Positions 53,034 to 61,165 of a stretch of 64,000 nucleotides of DNA are shown here, piece by piece. The translations under genes were made by a program, and so were the position numbers. Position 1 is the first letter of the stretch, and each line of letters starts with the position of its first letter. This stretch comes from JANXQG01 sp963775975 (GTDB taxonomy: Bacteria; Planctomycetota; Planctomycetia; Pirellulales; Thermoguttaceae). Under the pieces are notes generated by a model that was given only the letters and a program-made list of their open reading frames with translations, ran no database searches and was not told where the DNA came from. The stretch spans positions 496,001 to 560,000 of the forward strand of contig CAVZKX010000003.1 of assembly GCA_963775975.1 (NCBI GenBank), in the 5' to 3' direction.

Positions 53034-54539
53034 ATGTTTCTCAACATCGCATTCCTGGCCGGCATCGGGGCGATCGCTGTCCCGATCGTCCTGCACCTCA
53101 TCATGCGCCAGAAGCCGAAGCAGCTGGAGTTCCCGGCGCTGCGGTTCATCCAGCGGCGGCACGATTTGAACCAGCGCCGGCTGCGGCTGCGGCACCTGCT
53201 TCTCTTGCTGCTCCGCGCGGGCGCGATCGCAGTGCTGGCTCTCGCTCTCGCCCGGCCGACCGTCAAGTTCTCGCACCGCTTCGGCAATCAGGAAGCGCCG
53301 GTGGCCGCGGCGATGATTTTTGACGCGGGCCCGCACATGCAATACCTCCGCGATAAGAAGACCCGCCTTGACGCGGCGAAGGAATTCGGCCAATGGCTTC
53401 TCGAGCAGTTGCCGCCGGAAAGCCAGATTGCCGTCTGCGATTCGGGCATGACGCCGCAGAGCTTCGACGCCGACCGCGGCTGGAGCAAACAGCGGATCGG
53501 CCAACTGGAAATCGTCGACAACCCTCGGCCGCTGACCCGCATCCTCGGTGAAGCGGTTCGCGTGTTGAAGAAGAGCGAGCTGCAGGCCAAGGAGATTTAC
53601 GTCCTAACCGATCTTTCGCGGGCGTCGTGGCCGGCCGACGACACGGCCTACCTCCAGGACCGCTTGAAGGAGTTGACGGGCGTCGCCGTCTACCTGATCG
53701 ACGTGGGCGTGACGGACCCGACTGACTTCGCGCTCGGCGATCTGAACCTTTCCCAGCAAGTTGTCGCTGCCGGCGCATCGATCGAAATTCAGACCGACAT
53801 TTCCTGTCGCGGCCCAGGCGGCCAGCGGCAGATTGAAGTCGATATCCTCTCGCCAGAAGGAAAAATGGAGGAGGTCAGCCAGCAGATCAAGCAGCTTGGC
53901 ACGGGTGAAACAGAGACGCTCGATTTCCGCATCCCCGCGTCCAAACTCAAGCCCGGCACGCGGCAAGGCGTCGTGCGAATCCTTGGGCAGGACTCCCTGG
54001 CGGCGGACGACGAGCGCTATTTCACTGTCGAGGTCCGGCCGTCCTGGCCGGTGCTTCTCGTCGCCCAGCCGCCCGTCGGCGAGTCGGCGTTCTACCTCGC
54101 GTCAGCGCTGGCCGCCACCGCCCGTTTCAAGTGCGATACGATCGACTACGGCGAGCTGGCCACGCGGACGGCGAAGTCGCTCGACGGCTATGCGGCCGTT
54201 TGTCTGCTCGATCCGCCGGGGCTGGAGCCGGGCGTCTGGCAGTGCTTGACTGACTACGCCGCCGCGGGGCACGGCGTGGGCGTGTTTCTTGGGCGGCATG
54301 CGCAACCGATCGAGGCATTTAACTCGCCGGCCGCGCAGCAATTGCTTCCCGCTCCGCTCATGGACCAGGTCCCGCGCGAAGACGGCGATACTCACCTCGC
54401 GCCGCAGGATTACCAGAAATTCGATCCTCAAACCGTTTGCGCCGTTCGCGACGCGTTCGCCTTGGAGTTGTTTTCCCGTCTACCGTTACTGGCGCGTGGG
54501 CGAACCAAACGCCGGCGGCAGTACGATCATCCAATATAA
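53034..54539 (+). pseudogene. BatA-type double-membrane-anchored protein, main part
   Basis: 501 residues in this frame. The N-terminal BatA domain has two membrane segments (MFLNIAFLAGIGAIAVPIVL and LLLLLLRAGAIAVLALALAR) with the LEFPALRF motif between them. A VWA-like region (AAMIFDAGPHMQYLRDKKTR) lacks the MIDAS DxSxS, so metal binding is doubtful. The frame is lost near 54470, and conserved text resumes as FPVYRYWRVGEPNAGGSTII. It probably works with the MoxR and DUF58 partners. Confidence 0.82.
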
Positions 54540-55184
54540 CGACGGCCGGCCGATGCTCATCGAGCGAACGATCGGCACAGGGCAAGTCGCCGGGCGCGTG
54601 CTGATGACCACGACGCCGTTCTCCGATCGCGGCGCGCGCCGCGATGCCTGGAATGTGCTGCCCGTCGATACCGAAATCAAGGCGTGGCCCTTCGTGATCC
54701 TGGCCAACCAGATTGTCGCGGCGCTGGTGGGCAGCAGCGATCAGCAATTGAACTACTACGCCGGGGTCGCCGCGGTCTTGCTGCCGATCAGCGATCAGAA
54801 CCCGCGGCAGGTTTACGCGCTCTACACGCCCAACCCCAAGAATAACAGGCCGCTACCACGGCCGGAGAAGGCCGAGCTTACGATCAGCGGAGTGGATCAG
54901 GTAGGGAACTATCAGGTTCAAAGCGCGGGCGAGCCGCGCGACGACCGCGGCTTCAGCGTCAATCTTCCCGCACGGCTAACGGACCTGACGCGGCTGACCG
55001 AAAAGGAAGTAAATGATCTTTTTGGCCCTATGCGCCGCAGATCGCGCGGAGCAACGAGCAAGTCGTGCGGAACCAAGGCGAAGCCCGCGTCGGCCGCGAG
55101 ATTTATTCCTGGCTGATCGTCATGGTGGCCGGGCTGCTGGCAATGGAGTATATCGTAAGTAACTGGTTTTATAAGCCGGAGTAG
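54465..55184 (+). pseudogene. BatA-type protein, C-terminal part with last membrane segment
   Basis: Continues YRYWRVGEPNAGGSTIIQYN, LIERTIGTGQVAGRVLMTTT and SGVDQVGNYQVQSAGEPRDD until about 55035, where a second shift occurs. The other frame then gives YAPQIARSNEQVVRNQGEA and the final membrane helix WLIVMVAGLLAMEYIVSNWF before the stop at 55184. So the gene runs from 53034 to 55184 in three frames. Confidence 0.78.
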
Positions 55185-55190
55185 AAAAAA

Positions 55191-55280
55191 GTGGGAAGTG
55201 GGAAGTGAATAGTGAGAAGTGAGCGGCGGAAGCTCACTCTCCACTCTCCACTACCCACTTCCCACTACCCACTTCCCACC
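55191..55280. repeat. GTGGGAAGTGGG / CCCACTTCCCAC inverted repeat
   Basis: The left arm (GTGGGAAGTGGGAAGTG and AGTGAGAAGTGAGC) and the right arm (GCTCACTCTCCACTC, CTACCCACTTCCCACTACCC) are made of short degenerate direct repeats and are roughly complementary. The right arm ends five bases before the VWA gene's ATG and overlaps its ribosome binding region. Confidence 0.8.
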
Positions 55281-55284
55281 CCTC

Positions 55285-57555
55285 ATGCACCTCTATTACT
55301 ACCCTATCGCCGATAGTTATTGGATCGTGGCCGCGATCTGTGCCGCGCTCTTGGCGATCGTGGTGCTGGTCGGGCCAGGCAGATCGCGCGCGTCGCTCGG
55401 GCGGCGGCTGACGTTGGCGTTCCTCCGCTGCGGAATCATCCTGCTGATCGTGCTCGCGATGCTGCGGCCGACGCTCGTTTCCGTCGAAACCCACAAGGAG
55501 AAGGCGACGCTCGTGCTTTTGATCGACCAGTCGCGGTCGATGCAGGTCCGCGATGCGCTGAACAACAAGTCGCGCTGGGACTCGTTGCGCGCGACACTGG
55601 AGGATTCGGTGCCCGCGCTCCGCCGGGTGGGCCGCGATTTTGAGATCAAGGCATATACTTTCGACGCCGAGACGCATCCCTTGGAGGTGAAAGACGGCCA
55701 TATCGTGCTCCCCGACACTCCCACCGGCCAGCAGACGGCCATCGGCGCGGCGCTGGACGATGTTAACCGCCAGGAGAATGGCAAGCGGTTGCTGGGCATT
55801 GTTCTCCTCACCGACGGCCGTCAGCAGGCCCTTTCGCCCCGCGATCTGCCCGCACAGGAAGTCGCCGCCCAGTCGCGGCACCAAGGCTATCGCGTTTTTC
55901 CCGTTCCCTTTGGCGAGTCGCGAGGGCTGGGCGGCGTGCAAGACGTTGCCGTAGTCGATTTCCCGCCGCCGGCCGCCGTATTCAAGGACACCGAGATGGT
56001 CGTTCGCGGCCAGGTTAAGATCAGCGGATACGTCAACAAAGACATTCCCGTTCGCCTGCTCATGGGGCCGAACGACAAAAGCATGAAGGTCATCGGCGAG
56101 GCGAAGCTGAAGTCAAACGAGGACGGCCAAATTCTGCCCGTCGAGTTCAAACTCACGCCGGATACGGCCGGCGAGTTCAAGCTGACGCTCGAGGCCATTC
56201 CTCAGCCCGGCGAACTGGTGACGACGAACAACCGGCAAAGCTCGTTCGTGCAAGTGCTCAAAGGCGGGCTGCACGTGCTCTATATCGAGGGCGATCTCCG
56301 CGTCGAGCAGAAGTTCCTCCGCCGTTCGCTGGATGCCTCGCGCGACATCAAGGTCGATTCGATCCGTATCGATCGCGAGCACGTCGAGCAAACCAAGCCC
56401 GGCGACCTTGCTGAACTGCTCAAGGCGGGCAAGTACGACGTTTACATCATCGGAGACGTCGATTCGACCGTTTTCACGCCAGCGGAACTTGAAGAACTCG
56501 CGAAGTCGGTAGATCAAGGCAAGGGCCTGATCATGCTCGGCGGGTTTCATACCTACGGGCCGGGCGGATACTACAATACGGAACTGGCCAAAGTTCTGCC
56601 CGTCATCATGGACCGGCTGGAACGGCAAAACCCGGATGACAGAATTCGAGAGGACGTGCATCTGAAGGGACCACTGCGTATGGAGCCGGCGCCGCGCGAG
56701 CTGCGGCACTTCGTCCTGACGCTTGCCGCCGGGGCCGAGGCGAACAAAGCCGCCTGGGAAAAACTGCCGCCGCTGGAAGGGGCGAATCTCTTTAGCAATG
56801 CGCATCTCAAGCCCGGCGCCATTGTCCTGGCCGAGGCCGACGGCAAGGAGGAAAATCCCTTGCTCGTCGCGCAGACGTCCGGCAACGGCCGTGTGATCGC
56901 CTTCGCGGGCGATTCGACCTGGCGGTGGTGGATGCAAGGGTTCCAATCGGCGCACAAGCGCTTCTGGCGGCAGATCGTGCTCTGGCTGGCGCGCAAGGAT
57001 CAGGAGAACCAGGGCAGCGTCTGGGTGCGGCTGGACAACACCCGCTTCTTCCCCGGCAATCGCGTCGAGTTCACCGCGGGCGCCCAGTCGCCACAGAGCG
57101 AGCCGATCACCGACGCCGAGTTCAAGGTCGAAATCGTCAAGCCCGGCGACAAGCGCGCCGCCGTCGTAATGGTCGGAAAAGACGACCATGTGACCGGCTC
57201 CTTCCGCGATACGCAGCAGCCGGGCGACTACACGATCGAGGTCAGCGCCACGCGCAAGGGCGAGCTCCTGGGCACGGCGCGGGCACAGTTTACCGTGGCT
57301 GAGCAGGACCTCGAATTGGACAACGCCTCGTCCGACACCGACGCGATGAAGGCTGTCGCCCAGGCCTCCGACGGCAAAGTAGTCCGGGCGGAAACGCTTC
57401 CCAATTGGCTCGACGAGCTGATGAAAAAGACCGACTACCTCGAAGTAAAGCAGGAAACAAAGAAAACGCTTTGGGACACCTGGAACTTCTTCTTCGCCGT
57501 GCTGACGATTCTGACCGTCGAATGGTATTTGCGGAAGCGCTGGGGGCTGGTGTAG
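55285..57555 (+). CDS. VWA-domain membrane protein of the BatA/aerotolerance type
   Basis: 756 residues from ATG 55285. Two N-terminal membrane segments (IVAAICAALLAIVVLVG and LAFLRCGIILLIVLAML), then a von Willebrand A domain with the DxSxS metal site (LVLLIDQSRSMQVRD), an immunoglobulin-like region, and a glutamine-amidotransferase-like fold (LLKAGKYDVYIIGDVDSTVF, KGLIMLGGFHTYGPGGYYN). A C-terminal membrane helix follows (WNFFFAVLTILTVEWYLRKR). No frameshift is present in 2.3 kb, unlike its four neighbours. The upstream ribosome binding site is masked by a repeat arm. Confidence 0.88.
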   Translation: MHLYYYPIADSYWIVAAICAALLAIVVLVGPGRSRASLGRRLTLAFLRCGIILLIVLAMLRPTLVSVETHKEKATLVLLIDQSRSMQVRDALNNKSRWDSLRATLEDSVPALRRVGRDFEIKAYTFDAETHPLEVKDGHIVLPDTPTGQQTAIGAALDDVNRQENGKRLLGIVLLTDGRQQALSPRDLPAQEVAAQSRHQGYRVFPVPFGESRGLGGVQDVAVVDFPPPAAVFKDTEMVVRGQVKISGYVNKDIPVRLLMGPNDKSMKVIGEAKLKSNEDGQILPVEFKLTPDTAGEFKLTLEAIPQPGELVTTNNRQSSFVQVLKGGLHVLYIEGDLRVEQKFLRRSLDASRDIKVDSIRIDREHVEQTKPGDLAELLKAGKYDVYIIGDVDSTVFTPAELEELAKSVDQGKGLIMLGGFHTYGPGGYYNTELAKVLPVIMDRLERQNPDDRIREDVHLKGPLRMEPAPRELRHFVLTLAAGAEANKAAWEKLPPLEGANLFSNAHLKPGAIVLAEADGKEENPLLVAQTSGNGRVIAFAGDSTWRWWMQGFQSAHKRFWRQIVLWLARKDQENQGSVWVRLDNTRFFPGNRVEFTAGAQSPQSEPITDAEFKVEIVKPGDKRAAVVMVGKDDHVTGSFRDTQQPGDYTIEVSATRKGELLGTARAQFTVAEQDLELDNASSDTDAMKAVAQASDGKVVRAETLPNWLDELMKKTDYLEVKQETKKTLWDTWNFFFAVLTILTVEWYLRKRWGLV

Positions 57556-57635
57556 ACACGCTATGTGCGCCGCAGTTTTAAGTCATTGCTTGCGCTATAC
57601 TTCTGAATTAGAATAAGGAAAGGAGGTAGAAAGGC

Positions 57636-57842
57636 ATGAGCGAGGCGACTGTACGCGGTATTCTTCAGCAAATCGACCGGCTTTCCGATGAGGAGCGGCT
57701 AAATCTCTCCGCGCAACTTGCCGAGCGGACGGAAAGTGATTGGCAGGAGGAAGCCGGCACTGCAAGGCGCGTGGCACAAGACAAGGGAATTACGCAGTCA
57801 ACGGTCGATCAGGCTATTGAGCAAATGCGTTACGGAAAGTGA
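57636..57842 (+). CDS. Putative antitoxin of a PIN-toxin module
   Basis: 68 residues from ATG 57636, with AAGGAGG close upstream. The helical protein (VRGILQQIDRLSDEERLNLS, AQLAERTESDWQEEAGTARR) resembles small antitoxins of PIN modules. The stop overlaps the GTG start of the PIN gene (GTGA). It is the intact member of the pair. Confidence 0.65.
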   Translation: MSEATVRGILQQIDRLSDEERLNLSAQLAERTESDWQEEAGTARRVAQDKGITQSTVDQAIEQMRYGK

Positions 57843-58257
57843 AGATCTTTTTCGACACCAACGTCTACGTGGCTGAGGCGATTTTGGGCGGTGCTGCGGA
57901 ACGGATGTTGGAGGCAACTCGGCGGCATCGTGGCGGACGTATTGTTGCCGGACAGTCCTTGATGAAGTGCGTCGCATCCTGATCGAAAGGCTGGGGTTCA
58001 GCCGTCGCCTCGGTATGCTTGCGCAAGCGAGGATACTTCGCTGGTCGGCGTTAGTTGAACCCGGCGCGTCGCGGCATTCCGTACCGCAAGACCCCAACGA
58101 TAGCCCGATCCTGGTTGCCGCGATGGCAGCGGGCGCCGATTATCTCGTAACAAACGACTCACATTTGCTCGCGCTAGATCCGTTTGAAGGAATGAGGATA
58201 ATTTCCATGGACGCGTACTATCGACTTCTCGTAAATGAGGGCTTGATTAACGATTGA
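57839..58257 (+). pseudogene. PIN-family toxin, frameshifted
   Basis: GTG 57839 starts KIFFDTNVYVAEAILGGAAE, the first acidic motif of the PIN fold. The frame shifts at about 57925, and the rest (DEVRRILIERLGFSRRL, then QDPNDSPILVAAMAAGADYL and VTNDSHLLALDPFEGMRIIS) contains the further acidic residues of the TIGR00305-like family. With the start and the DPND motif in different frames, no active toxin can be made unless the base is an error. Confidence 0.8.
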
Positions 58258-58389
58258 ACGAGTCCCACAAGTTTTTGGCGGGCGAATTCGCTGACTTCTG
58301 CGTCGTCGCGGCCTTTTGCACCGTTGCTACAGACGTTTTGAACTTTTTCGGCCGCGGCAGCGTCCTGACCTATAGCCAGGAGCACCTTC

Positions 58390-58950
58390 ATGCTGTCGGA
58401 TCGCCAGATTCTCGAATGCGAACTGCTCGTTGTCCAGTGCCAGCAGGGCGATGCGTCGGCGTTCGAGTCGATCGTGCAGATGTGGGAGCGGTCGCTGTTT
58501 TACTATTTGCGACGATTGGCTTCCTCAGAGGAGGACGCCTGGGATCTGCTTCAGGAAACGTGGCTCAAGACCTATCGTTCGATTCGCGCGCTGCGCGATC
58601 CGCGCTCGTTGCCTTCGTTCCTCTACACCACCGCTCGCAACGCGGCCGTCAGCCGGCTGCGAAACGGCAAGCTCGGCCGGCAATTGACTTGCCGGCTCGA
58701 TGAGGAGACGCTCGAGGTGCCGGGCGACGAGGCTTCCATTTTCGACGATGCCGAGCACGTTCACCACGCGCTCGATCGGCTTCCGCTGCCGCAGCGCGAA
58801 ATACTGACGCTCTATTTCCTCGAAGACTTGTCGCACGAAGAGATCGCGCGGCTGCTGGCGATTCCGCTGGGGACCGTCAAATCGCGACTGCACTATGCCA
58901 AGCTGGCAATTCACAAAATACTTCAAGAAGGAGACCGCCATGTCCAATGA
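58390..58950 (+). CDS. ECF-type RNA polymerase sigma factor
   Basis: 186 residues. Region 2 is present (DASAFESIVQMWERSLFYYL, LASSEEDAWDLLQETWLKTY) and so is region 4 (ALDRLPLPQREILTLYFLED, LSHEEIARLLAIPLGTVKSR). It lacks the long C-terminal extension of some planctomycete sigma factors. Its gene overlaps the downstream membrane protein by 11 bases, the usual position for an anti-sigma factor. Confidence 0.93.
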   Translation: MLSDRQILECELLVVQCQQGDASAFESIVQMWERSLFYYLRRLASSEEDAWDLLQETWLKTYRSIRALRDPRSLPSFLYTTARNAAVSRLRNGKLGRQLTCRLDEETLEVPGDEASIFDDAEHVHHALDRLPLPQREILTLYFLEDLSHEEIARLLAIPLGTVKSRLHYAKLAIHKILQEGDRHVQ

Positions 58951-59503
58951 TCCCGCAAACTTCCGTGATCGGCTGTTCAAGTCACAAGAGGTCACGCCCG
59001 CCTTGCGGGCTGCGTACGACAAGGAACGGGACGCGATTCTCCACGAGGCGCCGAGCCGTAAGAATCGTTTCCTGGCGATCGTGCTTTTGCTGATCATGCT
59101 GGCCGTCGTTGCCGGCGAGGTCCGTGCATTGATCGTCTACCGAGGCGGTTTCACGTTTTACGTGGGCGCCGTGACGATGTTGATTGTATGCGCGGTGGTC
59201 TCGGCGTGGCTCATCCGCGACCTCCGCAAGTCGAAGGTCGCGAAGAAGTCCGCCCATCAGGTAAGCGAGCTCTTCTATGGCGCCGCGTCAATTCTTACCG
59301 TTGTGTCATTGATTCATGGACTGGGAGCGCCGGCCGATCCCCGTTCGACGTTTGACGCGTTTTTCGTTTTTGTGTTCCTGTTCGTCTGCTCGGTGTGGTC
59401 GCTTGCCAATCGAGTTACCGCATCCGAAATGGCGTTGAAGGAACAGATGCTCCGCTTGGAATGCCGTTTGGCGGATTTGGCGGAGAGGCTGAACCAAGGC
59501 TGA
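58940..59503 (+). CDS. Four-helix membrane protein, likely anti-sigma partner
   Basis: 187 residues from ATG 58940, with AAGGAG upstream. A soluble N-terminal stretch of about 45 residues (RDRLFKSQEVTPALRAAYDK) is followed by four membrane segments (FLAIVLLLIMLAVVAGEVRA, FTFYVGAVTMLIVCAVVSAW, FYGAASILTVVSLIHG, FFVFVFLFVCSVWSLA) and a C-terminal coiled helix. No zinc-type anti-sigma motif (HxxxCxxC) is seen. The overlap with the ECF sigma gene makes a membrane-bound sigma regulator likely, inferred from context. Confidence 0.72.
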   Translation: MSNDPANFRDRLFKSQEVTPALRAAYDKERDAILHEAPSRKNRFLAIVLLLIMLAVVAGEVRALIVYRGGFTFYVGAVTMLIVCAVVSAWLIRDLRKSKVAKKSAHQVSELFYGAASILTVVSLIHGLGAPADPRSTFDAFFVFVFLFVCSVWSLANRVTASEMALKEQMLRLECRLADLAERLNQG

Positions 59504-59586
59504 CGCGAATCGAGACTCGATTTCGCCGATGACAAAGCATTCCGACCACGTTACAATAGAAATGACAATGATTGGAGGTGTGAGCC

Positions 59587-60201
59587 ATGCATCGGATTCA
59601 ATTAGACGACCAACTCTATCAGGACGTCCAACGTCGCGCTGCGTCCGCCGGTTTCGAAACGATTGACGAATTCGTAGCAGACGTATTGAAGCACGAACTC
59701 AACGAGGAAACAGAAGACCTAAATTACCTGTTCACGCCGGAGCGGCTTGCGCACATTGACGAAGGTCTTGCTCAAATTGATGCCGGGCTTGGTATTCCGA
59801 TGGAGCAGGTCCGCGAGCACTTCCGCCAAAGGTACGAGAATGAGCGCGTAAGCGGGAGCCGGTATTGCCGGTTGCCATCGCGCCGTCCGCGGAACGAGAC
59901 CTCGATGAAATATGGGATTGGAATAAGAAGACATATAGCATCGACCACGCGAGGCGATACGTCGACATGCTTCATCTCCAGATCGACGCAATCGGCGCGA
60001 ACTACTCTCAGGGAAAACCCGTCGATTCTCGTCCTGACCTGCGCCATATCCGCCTTGGCAAACGCAGAATTGGGCACGGGCATTTCGCGGTTTACCGAGT
60101 TGACGCGGATGTCGTCCGTCAGCGTTGTGCATGTCTTTCACACCGCTCAGGACTGGCAAGCGAAGCTTGCCGAAGAGGCGCCGCCGAGCGACCTAGAGTA
60201 A
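59587..60201 (+). CDS. ParD/CopG-like antitoxin reading into toxin sequence
   Basis: The first 85 residues are a ribbon-helix-helix-type antitoxin (MHRIQLDDQLYQDVQRRAAS, ETIDEFVADVLKHELNEETE, PERLAHIDEGLAQIDAG, MEQVREHFRQRYENE). Beyond about 59845 the same frame runs through the overlapping toxin gene and ends in its C-terminal HVFHTAQDWQAKLAEE. The natural antitoxin probably stops near 59843, where TGA occurs in another frame, and one base is missing or added there. Confidence 0.7.
   Translation: MHRIQLDDQLYQDVQRRAASAGFETIDEFVADVLKHELNEETEDLNYLFTPERLAHIDEGLAQIDAGLGIPMEQVREHFRQRYENERVSGSRYCRLPSRRPRNETSMKYGIGIRRHIASTTRGDTSTCFISRSTQSARTTLRENPSILVLTCAISALANAELGTGISRFTELTRMSSVSVVHVFHTAQDWQAKLAEEAPPSDLE
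59865..60201 (+). pseudogene. ParE/RelE-type toxin, frameshifted
   Basis: TTG 59865 begins VAIAPSAERDLDEIWDWNKK, with SIDHARRYVDMLHLQIDAIG, then PDLRHIRLGKRRIGHGHFAV and YRVDADV, the RelE/ParE fold. The last strand (SVVHVFHTAQDWQAKLAEEA) is in another frame after a shift near 60110. The toxin is probably inactive or the base call is wrong, while the antitoxin part is intact. Confidence 0.75.
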
Positions 60202-60204
60202 ATC

Positions 60205-60568
60205 TTATTCTGGCTCACTCGCCGCGCGACAGCCCGACGCCGAATCGTTCTTCCACGGTTCAATCCACACTGGATACTTGCCAATGCTGCATTGAGCGCA
60301 ATTCGAGCGACGCCGGATGAATTTGTCGAACGTCTGTATCGGCGACAATCGCTCCTTCGCGGATCGGACTGCCATCATGTGGCGTGTCGGTATACTGGTC
60401 ACGAGACCTTACAAAGTCACCGAGAACATGGTATCCCCACTCAATTGCCTCATTGCCTGACGGTGCGTCGATTATGCAGTCGAGACAAAAGTCCGTTCCC
60501 GGAGAGTCAGGAGTACCGCGGCCCAGCATGCCGAAGAGTTCACTGAAGGAATAGTGATATCGGGGCAT
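60205..60568 (-). pseudogene. Uncharacterised small protein, probably frameshifted
   Basis: From ATG 60568 the frame reads MPRYHYSFSELFGMLGRGTP, TDFCLDCIIDAPSGNEAIEW and GYHVLGDFVRSRDQYTDTPH, then diverges near 60290. The alternative frame continues CSIGKYPVWIEPWKNDSASG to 60205, which looks like a natural ending. It does not match a family I recognise. It has an antisense position to nothing else and follows the toxin-antitoxin module. Confidence 0.4.
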
Positions 60569-60602
60569 ACTCACGTACGTTCGCTTGAATGACGATGTGA
60601 CC

Positions 60603-61049
60603 CTATAGCTCCACCCCAAACCCCTTCCACAGCTCCTTCTTCTTCTGCGGATCGAGCGATTCGAGCTTCTTAACGTCCTGGTCGGCGGCGGCCAGGGCGG
60701 CTTTCAGGCGCGATTCGAATGTCGCCCTCTCGTGCTGGACCTTGGAGCGATAGCGTTTGATTTCGGCGACCGCGGTTGACTTCGTCCGGTCCTCCGCGAC
60801 GAGCGCGGCGAGGCTCTTCGCATCGACCAGCTTGACCACCGACTCTTCCAAGGCTTGCAGCGCCTTGCGGAGCTTTAAGAGGTCGCCGATCATGCCGGAC
60901 TGCGCCTTTTCCTGCGCCTTCTGATAGGCATCGAGCTTCTTGGGCACCGTCGCGTCGGCCTTTTTGAACCAGGGCAGCGCGGAAACGCCGGGGCTCTTCT
61001 TCAACGCTTCCCAGGTCTTGGTAAACTTCTTTTCGAGAATGGCACGCAT
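60603..61049 (-). CDS. Uncharacterised helical Lys/Ala-rich protein
   Basis: 148 residues, almost entirely charged helix (KKFTKTWEALKKSPGVS, LLKLRKALQALEESVVKLVD, QHERATFESRLKAALAAADQ). It may form a coiled coil. No family or motif is recognised. The C-terminus (ELWKGFGVEL) is followed by a gene-free gap of 34 bases. A repeat element lies before the start. Confidence 0.65.
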   Translation of the reverse strand: MRAILEKKFTKTWEALKKSPGVSALPWFKKADATVPKKLDAYQKAQEKAQSGMIGDLLKLRKALQALEESVVKLVDAKSLAALVAEDRTKSTAVAEIKRYRSKVQHERATFESRLKAALAAADQDVKKLESLDPQKKKELWKGFGVEL

Positions 61050-61059
61050 GGTGTGGAAG

Positions 61060-61162
61060 GAGTTAGGAGTTAGGAGTCAGAAGCTAGAATAAGCACATTT
61101 AATGATCGGCGGTCGAGCAAATTATTCATTCTAACTCCTAACTTCTGGCTTCTGACTTCTTT
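61060..61162. repeat. TTAGGAGTTAGGAGTCAG inverted repeat
   Basis: Left arm 61060-61090 (GGAGTTAGGAGTTAGGAGTC, AGAAGCTAGAAT) and right arm 61126-61162 (ATTCTAACTCCTAACTTCTG, GCTTCTGAC) are imperfect reverse complements with internal 7-base repeats. It resembles the element between btaA and btaB. Confidence 0.8.
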
Positions 61163-61165
61163 GTC

